Assembly: GCF_000244755.1 (NCBI RefSeq)
Contig: NZ_AHOO02000009.1
Location: forward strand, 248,001-312,000
Length of the DNA: 64,000 bases
Direction of reading: 5' to 3'
DNA from: Leptospira licerasiae serovar Varillal str. VAR 010
GTDB taxonomy: Bacteria > Spirochaetota > Leptospiria > Leptospirales > Leptospiraceae
Shown here: positions 55,847-63,457 of the stretch, in pieces
Layout: each line of letters opens with the position of its first letter
Position numbering within the stretch: the stretch's first letter is position 1
The notes under the pieces: model-generated
Told to the model about the DNA's origin: nothing
The model's database searches: none
Seen by the model: only the letters and a program-made list of their open reading frames with translations
Made by a program: the position numbers and the translations under genes

Positions 55847-55946
55847 GCCATGCCGCGCCCCTTCATTTATAGCGCCTGCCGTCCGTGGCAGGCTTAAACC
55901 TAATCATCCTTTCAAAATTCGAATATTTAAAGCTGGTAAGTTATCT

Positions 55947-57692
55947 ATGAAGATAGACATAAATAATGTTGCACCATTTTTTCAAGTTGTTGTATTTATA
56001 ACTAACGCGAAAAAACCATTTCCAATCATACTATCAAAATTCGATTTACACATATCGGAAACGATTAAAAAAAACGGTCATATTATCGTACATAAAGAAA
56101 TCGATTCAATAAGTGAAAATCTGCTTGTACGCACCTATGCTCATAAATGGCCTCCCACTTGGATGATAACAACTCCGCCATTGAGTGGTGGAGAAACCGC
56201 AAGGGAGCATGAAAATAAATTAAATGAAATTTTCATACTCTATAGAAAGAACGATTATATTTTCTTTCACACATCTAGTTCCTTTATTGAAAGTCATTTA
56301 AGAGATACGATCGAAAAGGGGATTGTTGATACAAGGCTACTTGATCTTGTAAAAATATATTCCTTCGCAAATAATGATTTTTTAGAATTTAGAACTCTCG
56401 GAATAAACAATATTTTTAATGCAGGAGGAACAGCTCCTGAAGCAAAGACCTTGTATGGAAGAAATGCTGAATACTCTTTAACATCATCATTTGACGCTGG
56501 TTTCGGCTTCAGCTATGGCTTAGGTGCAAGAAGAGAGAAAGGTAAAAAAGAAATCATCCCCTTTGGTTTGTCAGCAAAAAAGAGAAAACTCTGGGGAACA
56601 TGGACTAAAAATATAGATGATTTTTGTAATATATGCGATAGGCTTTCCATTGAACTAAAAAAAGCTACTAAATCAAATAAGCTTCAGATTTTAGCCACTC
56701 CTCTGGAAATATCCAAAACAGAACAACTAAAACTATTACATTGTTATATTGATTATTCAATACCTAAGAAAGGACTTCTTCAGGTGAAGCTAAACAGTGG
56801 GGAATATATATTTAATTGGCATTCGCACCTTTCTGAAGGGAGCAAGCCCAAAATGATCATTTCTACTGATGATAGAAAAGAAAACTGTGAAATAGAATTA
56901 AGCAGATTAAAAAATGGTAAATGGGAATTCAATTACGCAAATTCATCTGATAAACTCCTATTTTTAATATCAGAAGAAGGGGCAGATATAGAAAAACGAA
57001 GAGGAACAGATGCTGTTCAATATCTTAATAAGCAAGAAGACTTTACGCTACTTTTTGCAAATGGAGTTGCATATCGCGATGGAATCTATTGGAAAGACAA
57101 TAGATTCAGTAACATTTTTAAAAAAAGTGAAATCAGTATAACCTGGAGTAATGTCGATATAACTAAGGAGATTCGTGAGCCTGAGAACTCTCACAATATC
57201 TCTATTACAAAGCAAGTGAAGAAATATCTTGAATCCCTTAAAGGAAACGAAAAACCATTTTTCTTAATAGAAGATAATGGTGCAAATGAAGTCGGAGATA
57301 TTGTAGCTTTTACTGACGAAAAATTCATTCTTACCCATATAAAATTTTCGACTGCTGCTATACCTGGTTTGAGAATCGAGGATCTTCATGTCGTATGCGC
57401 ACAAGCTTTGAAGAATTTACGATTCTTTAACCCAACTTTTTTATTGGCCAGAATTGAAAGATTAAAGAAGAACGTCTTTTATCCTCAGAGGTCACTTGAA
57501 AATATAGAACAACAACTTATTAACAAAATTAATAATATTCAGGCACAAAAGGAATGCTGGATTGTTCAGCCAGGAATTTCAAAAAAACTGTTGGAAAAAG
57601 ATAAAAAAAACAAAGCACACTCTCTATTGAATTACGTAGACGGGATTTGTAATAGCAACAATATTACTTTTCGATTTTTTTGTTCTCCATAA
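55947..57692 (+). CDS. unknown large protein with PD-(D/E)XK-like C-terminal domain
   Basis: 581 residues from the ATG at 55947. The frame is open further upstream, but that part lies across attC 1. The first 400 residues are unrecognised, with beta-rich segments. Near residue 440-520 are LIEDNGANEVGDIVAFTDEK, then THIKFSTA, PGLRIEDLHVVCAQALKNLR: E/D...D...H-x-K followed by a Q-containing helix, the layout of PD-(D/E)XK nuclease domains linked to defence helicases. It precedes the ABC-3C genes by 22 bp and probably belongs with them. It could be an effector or a separate system. Confidence 0.72.
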   Translation: MKIDINNVAPFFQVVVFITNAKKPFPIILSKFDLHISETIKKNGHIIVHKEIDSISENLLVRTYAHKWPPTWMITTPPLSGGETAREHENKLNEIFILYRKNDYIFFHTSSSFIESHLRDTIEKGIVDTRLLDLVKIYSFANNDFLEFRTLGINNIFNAGGTAPEAKTLYGRNAEYSLTSSFDAGFGFSYGLGARREKGKKEIIPFGLSAKKRKLWGTWTKNIDDFCNICDRLSIELKKATKSNKLQILATPLEISKTEQLKLLHCYIDYSIPKKGLLQVKLNSGEYIFNWHSHLSEGSKPKMIISTDDRKENCEIELSRLKNGKWEFNYANSSDKLLFLISEEGADIEKRRGTDAVQYLNKQEDFTLLFANGVAYRDGIYWKDNRFSNIFKKSEISITWSNVDITKEIREPENSHNISITKQVKKYLESLKGNEKPFFLIEDNGANEVGDIVAFTDEKFILTHIKFSTAAIPGLRIEDLHVVCAQALKNLRFFNPTFLLARIERLKKNVFYPQRSLENIEQQLINKINNIQAQKECWIVQPGISKKLLEKDKKNKAHSLLNYVDGICNSNNITFRFFCSP

Positions 57693-57714
57693 TTCTTTTA
57701 ACTAATTTGACTTA

Positions 57715-58890
57715 ATGAAATTAAATATGCAAAATATATTAAATAGTAATCCGCCAGATGATTCAGGAGCCGATTCTTTTTCTAGATTTATATATCAAGC
57801 TGATATTGCCTTTCCGTATTGCATTAGATGCATAATAGACGAAAACATAGTATCCGTTACCATGGAACATTACGAGGATATCGTAATCCAAGAATCTGGT
57901 GATCGTTGGAGATTTATTCAAGTAAAAACAAGAAATCCTGAATTGGGTCCTTGGAAGTTGAGCGATGTACTGGGTGAAAGCGGTGCAATACATAGTCTCT
58001 ACAGAACGTATAAGGAAATACAGAATTTCAATTTTTCATTAGAAATGATACTCGAGGGAGCTATCAAAAAAGATGATGACTTAAATTCTTTTAAGAATGG
58101 ATCGTACAATAAGCTAATAGAAAAAAAAGTTCAAGATAAATTAGAGATCGATGAATCGGAGGTTAAAAAATTTCTCTCGAAAGTCACTCTGCTCCCATCT
58201 CCTTCAAGTCGAGATGACATTAAAGTTCGAAATCGTGATTTAGTTCATTCACAAAACCCAAGATTACAAAGAGATTCTATTCTTAGAATTGAAAATATTC
58301 TGTTAACCGAACTGTCAAAAGCAATGAGCTTGGATAGACTTAAAGAAGGATGGCCTAAGTATATTATTAATCCAGATTCAGAAATTGAAGAAAAGATCAA
58401 AGCAAAAACTCTGTCTCGCATTACCCTTTGCCAATTAATACCAGAATTGCAAGTTTCTCAATCTTTGAGCTATTTACTTACCCAGATTACTTCCGCTGAT
58501 AAAAGCCCCTCGGTTGTTTCCACTTTGGAAAGGAAATTACGAAGAGGAGGAGGTACAGAAGAAATTATTTCAACAGCCAGAATGCTTCGAGCAAATACGC
58601 AAAAGTTCCTTATAGAAAAAAGGATTATTCAAGGTGCAATTAACGAGAGTATTTTAGATGATCTAGATATCAGGATCGAAACTCAGGCAAAATCTCGACT
58701 ATCACTATATGTTAATGGAGATAACCCCGCTATCCACCTTTGGAATAAATTACTCGAAGACTTTACCTCTATCTCAGATAAAATCGACATGAATCAATTG
58801 CTTAATGCAGATCCAATGTTACTATTAGGCGAAGCCTGTCAAAGGGCTGAGGAATGCAAGATTAGTTTTGGTGGCGGATATGAAGATTGA
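57715..58890 (+). CDS. DUF4297 (Cap4-like) nuclease component of an ABC-3C system
   Basis: 391 residues. N-terminal SGADSFSRFIYQADIAFPYC matches the 'GG...GY.YQ' opening of DUF4297. It is followed by EHYEDIVIQESGDRWRFIQV then KTR: Glu, Asp and Gln-x-Lys form a PD-(D/E)XK nuclease site as in Cap4. The rest (about 150-391) is helical and suits the C-terminal domain of ABC-three-component effectors. The nuclease would cut DNA when activated by the partner ATPase. Overlaps the next gene by 11 bp. Confidence 0.8.
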   Translation: MKLNMQNILNSNPPDDSGADSFSRFIYQADIAFPYCIRCIIDENIVSVTMEHYEDIVIQESGDRWRFIQVKTRNPELGPWKLSDVLGESGAIHSLYRTYKEIQNFNFSLEMILEGAIKKDDDLNSFKNGSYNKLIEKKVQDKLEIDESEVKKFLSKVTLLPSPSSRDDIKVRNRDLVHSQNPRLQRDSILRIENILLTELSKAMSLDRLKEGWPKYIINPDSEIEEKIKAKTLSRITLCQLIPELQVSQSLSYLLTQITSADKSPSVVSTLERKLRRGGGTEEIISTARMLRANTQKFLIEKRIIQGAINESILDDLDIRIETQAKSRLSLYVNGDNPAIHLWNKLLEDFTSISDKIDMNQLLNADPMLLLGEACQRAEECKISFGGGYED

Positions 58891-59392
58891 GCTATTTCAA
58901 CCATCAATTGAAAGCGAAGCTAGAATATTACTTATTATCGATATTTTTACCGGAACAAACAAATCCGTTGAAGGCAGAATGAAATTGGCGAAATTAGATT
59001 TCCTATTAAGGTACCCAGAGTATTTAGCTAGAATTTTATTAGAATATCGGAATATTAAATTTGAAGACCTTGCAAGTGAGATCATATTTGAGAGAACAAT
59101 TGAAAGTCAAATGGTGAGGTATAAATACGGTCCCTGGGATCCTTCTCATTATGCAATTATAGGAAGATTAACTGGTAAAGGCCTTATTACCTTCTCAGAA
59201 AGTGGCTATCGCTCTACCTCGGAAGGACATAAAGTATCTGGTATGATTCAATCTGAAGAAATTTGGGAAGATACAGTTGTTATATTGAAGCTTTTAAAAA
59301 AACATTTGAATTTGAGTGGAAATAATCTTAAAGAATTAATTTACAAATATATTCCTGAAGTAACCCAGGCAAATTGGGGGGATAGCTTGTGA
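58880..59392 (+). CDS. ABC-3C middle component-like protein
   Basis: 170 residues, chosen from the ATG at 58880 (MKIELFQPSIESEARILLII); a TTG at 58868 would add four residues. Motifs ARILLIIDIFTGTNKSVEGRM and KYGPWDPSHYAIIGRLTGKG look like a winged-helix pattern. This fits the middle component of ABC-3C systems, small wHTH proteins between effector and ATPase genes. Overlaps the ATPase gene by 4 bp. Confidence 0.78.
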   Translation: MKIELFQPSIESEARILLIIDIFTGTNKSVEGRMKLAKLDFLLRYPEYLARILLEYRNIKFEDLASEIIFERTIESQMVRYKYGPWDPSHYAIIGRLTGKGLITFSESGYRSTSEGHKVSGMIQSEEIWEDTVVILKLLKKHLNLSGNNLKELIYKYIPEVTQANWGDSL

Positions 59393-61251
59393 GATTAAGA
59401 ATTACTGAATTAAACTTAATTGGAAGCAAGCGTATAATTTCATTTGAAAAAGGGCTGAATATTGTAGTTGGACCGATCGCGACTGGTAAAACAACACTTA
59501 TAAAGCTTTTACGTGCCTGTCTTGGCGGATCATTAGAGAACCTTCCTCCTGAAGCGAAAGCTGTGACTGTCCTCGAAATGACTTTGACTATTGGCGAAAC
59601 TCAATATTCGATTACTAGAAACGCAGTTTCCACTCCAACAAGTTTAGTAGATATTGCTGGCGGTAATGAATTTATAAGACTACCTTTTACCAAAAAGACT
59701 GATAGCGGTACAAAAAAAACTTATATAGAATGGCTTTTAGAAAAACTTGACCTTCCTAAACTCGAGGTCCCGTCAGCGCCGACAAAAATCGAAAGCGAAG
59801 CTTCCCCGGTAACAATTAACGATTATTTTCTATATTGTATCCTTCATCAAACTGAAATAGGATCAAGCATTTTTGGGCATCTTGATTATTTTAAAAATAT
59901 AAAGAGGAAATATGTTTTCGAAATTTTATATGGGATTTACGATATAAAGATTGCCAATCTTCAAGAAAATTTGCGAGATATTAAAACAAAAATTAGAATA
60001 TCAAGTAACCAGGATGAATTACTGAATGATATTCTTGCAAAGACTATATTAGAAAATAGAGATGAAATCGAGCATAAGCTCTTGGAAACAAAACAAAGGC
60101 TTGTCGAAATTGAGAAAGTTACTATCTCTACTGCAAATGACATTGATAAAGATTCGAAAGTTAGTGAGATAAAAAAAAGCATATTTGATTTACAAGACAA
60201 GATTCGCAGTATTGAAAAAAATATTGCTTTAGAAGAAGCATCAATTGAATCTTTAGATCTTTTATCTTCTCAATATCAGTCTCAATCAATCAAGATAGCT
60301 AAATCGATTTCGTCAAAAAAATACCTCGGTTCTATTGAGTTTATTTTATGCCCCAGATGTGGAAGCCATCTTGACAAAACACGAATTGATGAGTCTCATT
60401 GTTACCTTTGTCTTCAAGAGCCTGGCCAAGAGGTTACGAGAGAAGAATTGATTAAAGAACAAAGAAGGGTTGAGAGTGAATTTTCTGAAATTATCGCCTT
60501 AATTGAAGAACGAAAACGAAGGATATCAGATTTAAATAATGAATTGGTTTCGCTTCGAGAAAATGAAAAGGATTTAAATGAAGAGTTAAATTTTAGGACT
60601 TCAACATTCATTTCAGAAAAACTGGAAACCCTTTCTTCTGTCGGAGAAGAACGAGCGACCTTAAAGGAAAGAATTGAAAGATTGGAATCATATATTGTGA
60701 TCTTTTCTAAAATTGATGATAATCGAAGCCAAATTGATAATCTTAAAGAAGTTGAGGCAGATTTGGAAGCTCAACTGGAAAGTCAAAAAACAATTTTAAA
60801 TTTTTCTAGGCGTAATTTAAAAGATCTTTCCGAGACTTATAGCTCTATTTTAGAGAGTTATAACCCTCCAGCTTTTGGCGACTCGACATTAAGCAGCATT
60901 AATGAAGATACATATATACCTACTTTTAGAGGAAGAAAATTTGAAACTTTAAGTTCACCAGGTTTGGGTACATTAGTCAATGTTGCTCACGCCTTAGCCC
61001 ATCAAATAGTCTCCATTGAAAAGCATTTAAGATTACCGAATATTCTGATTATTGATGGCTTAAGTGAGCATCTTGGACAGGAAGGTTTGGATCCGGAAAG
61101 ACTTGAGGCAGTTTATAAATCTATTGTTAATATTTCAGAAAAGTATAAAGAAACGCTTCAAATTATTATTATGGATAATCATCATGTCCCTGATTTCGCT
61201 GAGAAGTATGTAAAATTACGATTAACTGAAGCAGAAAGACTAATTATATAA
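59389..61251 (+). CDS. SMC/Rad50-like ABC ATPase of an ABC-3C system
   Basis: 620 residues. Walker A in VVGPIATGKTTLIKLL (about 25-40). A long coiled coil (about 200-330 and 355-480) contains a zinc-hook-like CPRCGSH...CYLC (about 323-343). Degenerate signature motif near LSSPGLGTLVNVAHAL, and a Walker B-like ILIIDGLSEHLGQEG, where the residue after the Asp is Gly instead of the usual Glu. A His-loop HH follows in IIMDNHHVPDF. Starts with GTG inside the stop of the upstream gene (GTGA). The ATPase is the likely sensor in the system. Confidence 0.87.
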   Translation: MRLRITELNLIGSKRIISFEKGLNIVVGPIATGKTTLIKLLRACLGGSLENLPPEAKAVTVLEMTLTIGETQYSITRNAVSTPTSLVDIAGGNEFIRLPFTKKTDSGTKKTYIEWLLEKLDLPKLEVPSAPTKIESEASPVTINDYFLYCILHQTEIGSSIFGHLDYFKNIKRKYVFEILYGIYDIKIANLQENLRDIKTKIRISSNQDELLNDILAKTILENRDEIEHKLLETKQRLVEIEKVTISTANDIDKDSKVSEIKKSIFDLQDKIRSIEKNIALEEASIESLDLLSSQYQSQSIKIAKSISSKKYLGSIEFILCPRCGSHLDKTRIDESHCYLCLQEPGQEVTREELIKEQRRVESEFSEIIALIEERKRRISDLNNELVSLRENEKDLNEELNFRTSTFISEKLETLSSVGEERATLKERIERLESYIVIFSKIDDNRSQIDNLKEVEADLEAQLESQKTILNFSRRNLKDLSETYSSILESYNPPAFGDSTLSSINEDTYIPTFRGRKFETLSSPGLGTLVNVAHALAHQIVSIEKHLRLPNILIIDGLSEHLGQEGLDPERLEAVYKSIVNISEKYKETLQIIIMDNHHVPDFAEKYVKLRLTEAERLII

Positions 61252-61279
61252 TTCTCAATTATTATTTTTAACTGACCAA

Positions 61280-61364
61280 CCCGAACGCTACGCGATCGGG
61301 ATATCAAATCTACCTAACCCACTTCACTTCGATTGCCCTCGTTAAAACTGCTTTGCAGATTTTA
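61280..61364. terminator. hairpins between ATPase gene and XRE gene
   Basis: A GC-rich stem CCCGA/TCGGG (61280-61284 with 61296-61300) and a second TAAAA-TGC/GCA-TTTTA type stem (61342-61364), which includes the stop of the minus-strand XRE gene. These can end transcripts of the convergent genes. One or both could be relics of an attC-like site, but the pairing of outer arms is poor. Confidence 0.5.
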
Positions 61365-61727
61365 CTCGGGCTTAATCTGTTCAACAAGATCACTTTTGAT
61401 AAAGGCTGAGTAGAAATAGATAGTTGGTTTTCCATAAAGCCTGTATAAAATCAAAAACTCATCCATAAATAGCCGCCTTTGCCCTAGCTCTATTTTAGAA
61501 ATATGACTTCGACTTCGTTTTAACTTCTTAGCTACATCCGCTTGAGTAAGCCCAGCATCCTTTCGCGCGGATTTCAAAGCTTTGTAGAAGAATTCCTTAT
61601 CCTTCTTTGAGACTTTCCATTGTGGAAGAACACTGGCAAACATTGTGACTTCGGAATTTGCTACCTTCTGGGCATCTGAAGGTCTTAGAATCGGTCTTTT
61701 TCTGCTTTTCGTATGAGGTGATGCCAT
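61362..61727 (-). CDS. XRE-family helix-turn-helix regulator
   Basis: 121 residues with a basic N-terminal extension (KSRKRPILRPSD). The HTH (about 55-100) is LKSARKDAGLTQADVAKKLK then RSRSHISKIELGQRR, a clear Cro/CI-type motif. It is divergent from the regulator at 61821 and separated by a 93-bp region with inverted repeats. It lies in cassette 2 next to the ABC-3C genes, so it may control them. Confidence 0.88.
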   Translation of the reverse strand: MASPHTKSRKRPILRPSDAQKVANSEVTMFASVLPQWKVSKKDKEFFYKALKSARKDAGLTQADVAKKLKRSRSHISKIELGQRRLFMDEFLILYRLYGKPTIYFYSAFIKSDLVEQIKPE

Positions 61728-61746
61728 AGAAACTAATTCTGCGCCC

Positions 61747-61816
61747 GTGTATCGGTAAATACATTAATACACCATAAGTGAATTAATGTCAACAAAAAAT
61801 AAATTATTAGTGTATT
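61747..61816. promoter_or_regulatory. operator array between divergent XRE genes
   Basis: Inverted repeat ACATTAAT (61761-61768)/ATTAATGT (61782-61789) with a 13-base spacer. In addition a GTGTAT half-site at 61747 and GTGTATT at 61810 mirror AATACAC at 61766-61772. These repeated half-sites are the typical operator of a cross-regulating XRE pair. Confidence 0.6.
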
Positions 61817-61820
61817 TTTA

Positions 61821-62234
61821 ATGACCTCAAAGAAAACTGAAAAACTAATTGGAAAGAAGGTACAAGCAGTTATAGAAGATCATGGTGAAAGCCAGAAAGA
61901 AGCAGCTCCTGAGCTAAATATTTCTCCAGCAGGATTGAACAATATTATCCAAGGTAGAGTAGAATCGCTCTCTCAAGCATTTCTTACTACTTTTAAGGAA
62001 AGATATAAGGTAAACCTCGACTGGCTTTTAGATGATTCCAAACCTATTAAACCTGTTCTGTATTCTTCTTCCGATGAAGGACAGGTTTTTCAGATGGATG
62101 AGGATAAAGTTTTATTCAGTAAAATCAAAAGCACAAAAGGTGTGAAAGAAATCGTAAAGACACTCTTACAAATTTCACCTGATCAGAGAAAGATCATTGC
62201 TGATGTAGCTTCTGAGTTTGCCAAAAAGAAGTGA
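61821..62234 (+). CDS. second XRE-type regulator
   Basis: 137 residues. HTH in SQKEAAPELNISPAGLNNII (about 25-45) and a leucine-rich region, with a NLDWLLDDSKPIKP sequence typical of the C-terminal part of small phage-like repressors. C-terminal helical domain (about 90-137). It is divergent from 61362-61727. A hairpin at 62272-62308 follows. Probably a repressor, partner of the divergent gene. Confidence 0.8.
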   Translation: MTSKKTEKLIGKKVQAVIEDHGESQKEAAPELNISPAGLNNIIQGRVESLSQAFLTTFKERYKVNLDWLLDDSKPIKPVLYSSSDEGQVFQMDEDKVLFSKIKSTKGVKEIVKTLLQISPDQRKIIADVASEFAKKK

Positions 62235-62271
62235 TCTTTCAAATCTTAAATAGCAATTCTATTGGCATTCC

Positions 62272-62308
62272 CTAACCGGCTACGCCTTCCGTGGCTTCGC
62301 TCGGTTAG
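62272..62308. repeat. 37-bp hairpin with terminal CTAACCG/CGGTTAG arms
   Basis: Outer 7-bp arms are exact reverse complements, with inner pairing of GCC/GGC around TTCCGT. It may end the 61821 transcript. Its ends (CTAAC and GTTAG) look like attC cores, but it is far shorter than the neighbouring 152-154 bp sites, so it may be a reduced attC or an ordinary terminator. Confidence 0.5.
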
Positions 62309-62329
62309 AGATTGGGGGCACGGCACAGC

Positions 62330-62481
62330 AGATAACTAAAAATTGTCGCTGCGCTGCGGGGTCGTTTCACGACCCTTGCTTGGGCTTCGCCAAATTCCGC
62401 TTTGTCACTCGTCTTGCATACGCAAGCCTCGCGCCAAGTCCTTCGGACGCGCGGAACTTCGACAATCATGCGTCGTTAGTC
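62330..62481 (+). repeat. attC-like recombination site 2
   Basis: 152 bp, left core AGATAAC (62330-62336), right core GTTAGTC (62475-62481). Inner arms ATTGTCG/CGACAAT match exactly. Contains GCTTTGTCACTCG at 62399-62411 and a segment longer than 20 bases identical to site 3. The left core is complementary to GTTATCT at 55840, which opens cassette 2. Confidence 0.85.
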
Positions 62482-62505
62482 GCCATAATCTAAATTATCT
62501 GCTTA

Positions 62506-63270
62506 ATGAGAATGTTTGAAATCAAGAGGCCCTCATCGGATCCCTGGGAAAATCATCTTATTACATACTTTTTCACTAAGTTAGCCGAAAAGAATGAAAT
62601 ACCGGAGCATACCGAAATCTATAAGATTGATGAATCTGGTGGATTAACGCCTGATTTTTATTCTATTGGATATAATGGACTTATCGAGATAAAGAAAGTC
62701 ACTGAGAATGAAGAAGATATGGCAAAAGTTTCTGCTTCGAGAAAGGCATTAGATATACTTAGTGAAGATTTAAATCAAAATAATCCATTAGCAGGCAGCA
62801 AGATTACTGCCCATATTCAAATAATTGATAACTTAGTTCTTAAATCACGAGGAAAAGAATATAATCTTTTACGCAAAGCATTAATAGATTCATTATTAAA
62901 GCGAGAGTCCTTTGGAAAGGCGCATCCTAATTATTTTAGAATTGAATATGTTGAATCAGAGGAATATTTATCGAGCTTGTGGTTCCGGCATGGTGGATCA
63001 ATTCACCTTATCAATCCGTTTGACTTGAAAGTTCCGCTGCAAAAATCTATAACTAAAGCAAATGATCAACTCAAGTATAAGCAATTTTCTGAATCAGAAA
63101 GATATCAAAGAATTTTGTTGTTAGGTCATTACTATACTTTTACAAATGATCCAAATGATATTAAAAGATCAGTTGAATCATTGAAGGATGAAAATCCTGA
63201 AATTTTTAGTAACATTGATCGAATTTATATTCTATCTAGGGACTATTTTGAATCTATCGATATTAGATAG
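62506..63270 (+). CDS. cassette 3 protein with PD-(D/E)XK-like site
   Basis: 254 residues. TPDFYSIGYNGLIEIKKVTE (about 48-67) gives a D...E-x-K pattern after a helix, the core of PD-(D/E)XK nucleases, with an earlier Glu in PWENHLITYFFTKLAEK. The rest (helical SRKALDILSEDLNQ and LLRKALIDSLLKRESF) is unrecognised. No Shine-Dalgarno is obvious; ATGs at 62506 and 62512 are both possible. It is the only gene of a 951-bp cassette. A restriction- or toxin-type nuclease is likely but not proven. Confidence 0.72.
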   Translation: MRMFEIKRPSSDPWENHLITYFFTKLAEKNEIPEHTEIYKIDESGGLTPDFYSIGYNGLIEIKKVTENEEDMAKVSASRKALDILSEDLNQNNPLAGSKITAHIQIIDNLVLKSRGKEYNLLRKALIDSLLKRESFGKAHPNYFRIEYVESEEYLSSLWFRHGGSIHLINPFDLKVPLQKSITKANDQLKYKQFSESERYQRILLLGHYYTFTNDPNDIKRSVESLKDENPEIFSNIDRIYILSRDYFESIDIR

Positions 63271-63278
63271 ATTACGGC

Positions 63279-63432
63279 GACTAACTTTCGGTGCTTCCGC
63301 AGCGCTGCGGGATCGCTTTCGCGACCCTTGCTTGGGCTTCGCCACATTTTGCTTTGTCACTCGCCTTGCAGGGCAAGTCTCGTGCCAAGTCCTTCGGACG
63401 CGCAAAACGTCGGAGCACCTCGGTCGTTATGC
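63279..63432 (+). repeat. attC-like recombination site 3
   Basis: 154 bp, left core GACTAAC (63279-63285), right core GTTATGC (63426-63432). Arms CGGTGCTTCCG near 63290 and CGGAGCACC near 63411 pair. Contains GCTTTGTCACTCG at 63351-63363. The left core is complementary to GTTAGTC at 62475, which opens cassette 3. Confidence 0.85.
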
Positions 63433-63457
63433 GACATTAGAAATAATAGGAAGTAAA

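Noticed and set aside
55767..55946. Longer N-terminus for the cassette 2 protein
   Set aside because: The extra 60 codons run across attC 1; the ATG at 55947 inside the cassette is the sensible start.
61266..61347. An 82-bp attC-like stretch bounded by TTTTAAC and GTTAAAA after the ATPase gene
   Set aside because: The cores fit loosely, but inner arms do not pair, the shared GCTTTGTCACTCG block is missing, and the right core belongs to a hairpin at the XRE stop.
55693..63432. CRISPR array from the regularly repeated GC-rich blocks
   Set aside because: Only three copies of about 150 bp separated by kilobases with genes between; attC logic explains them.
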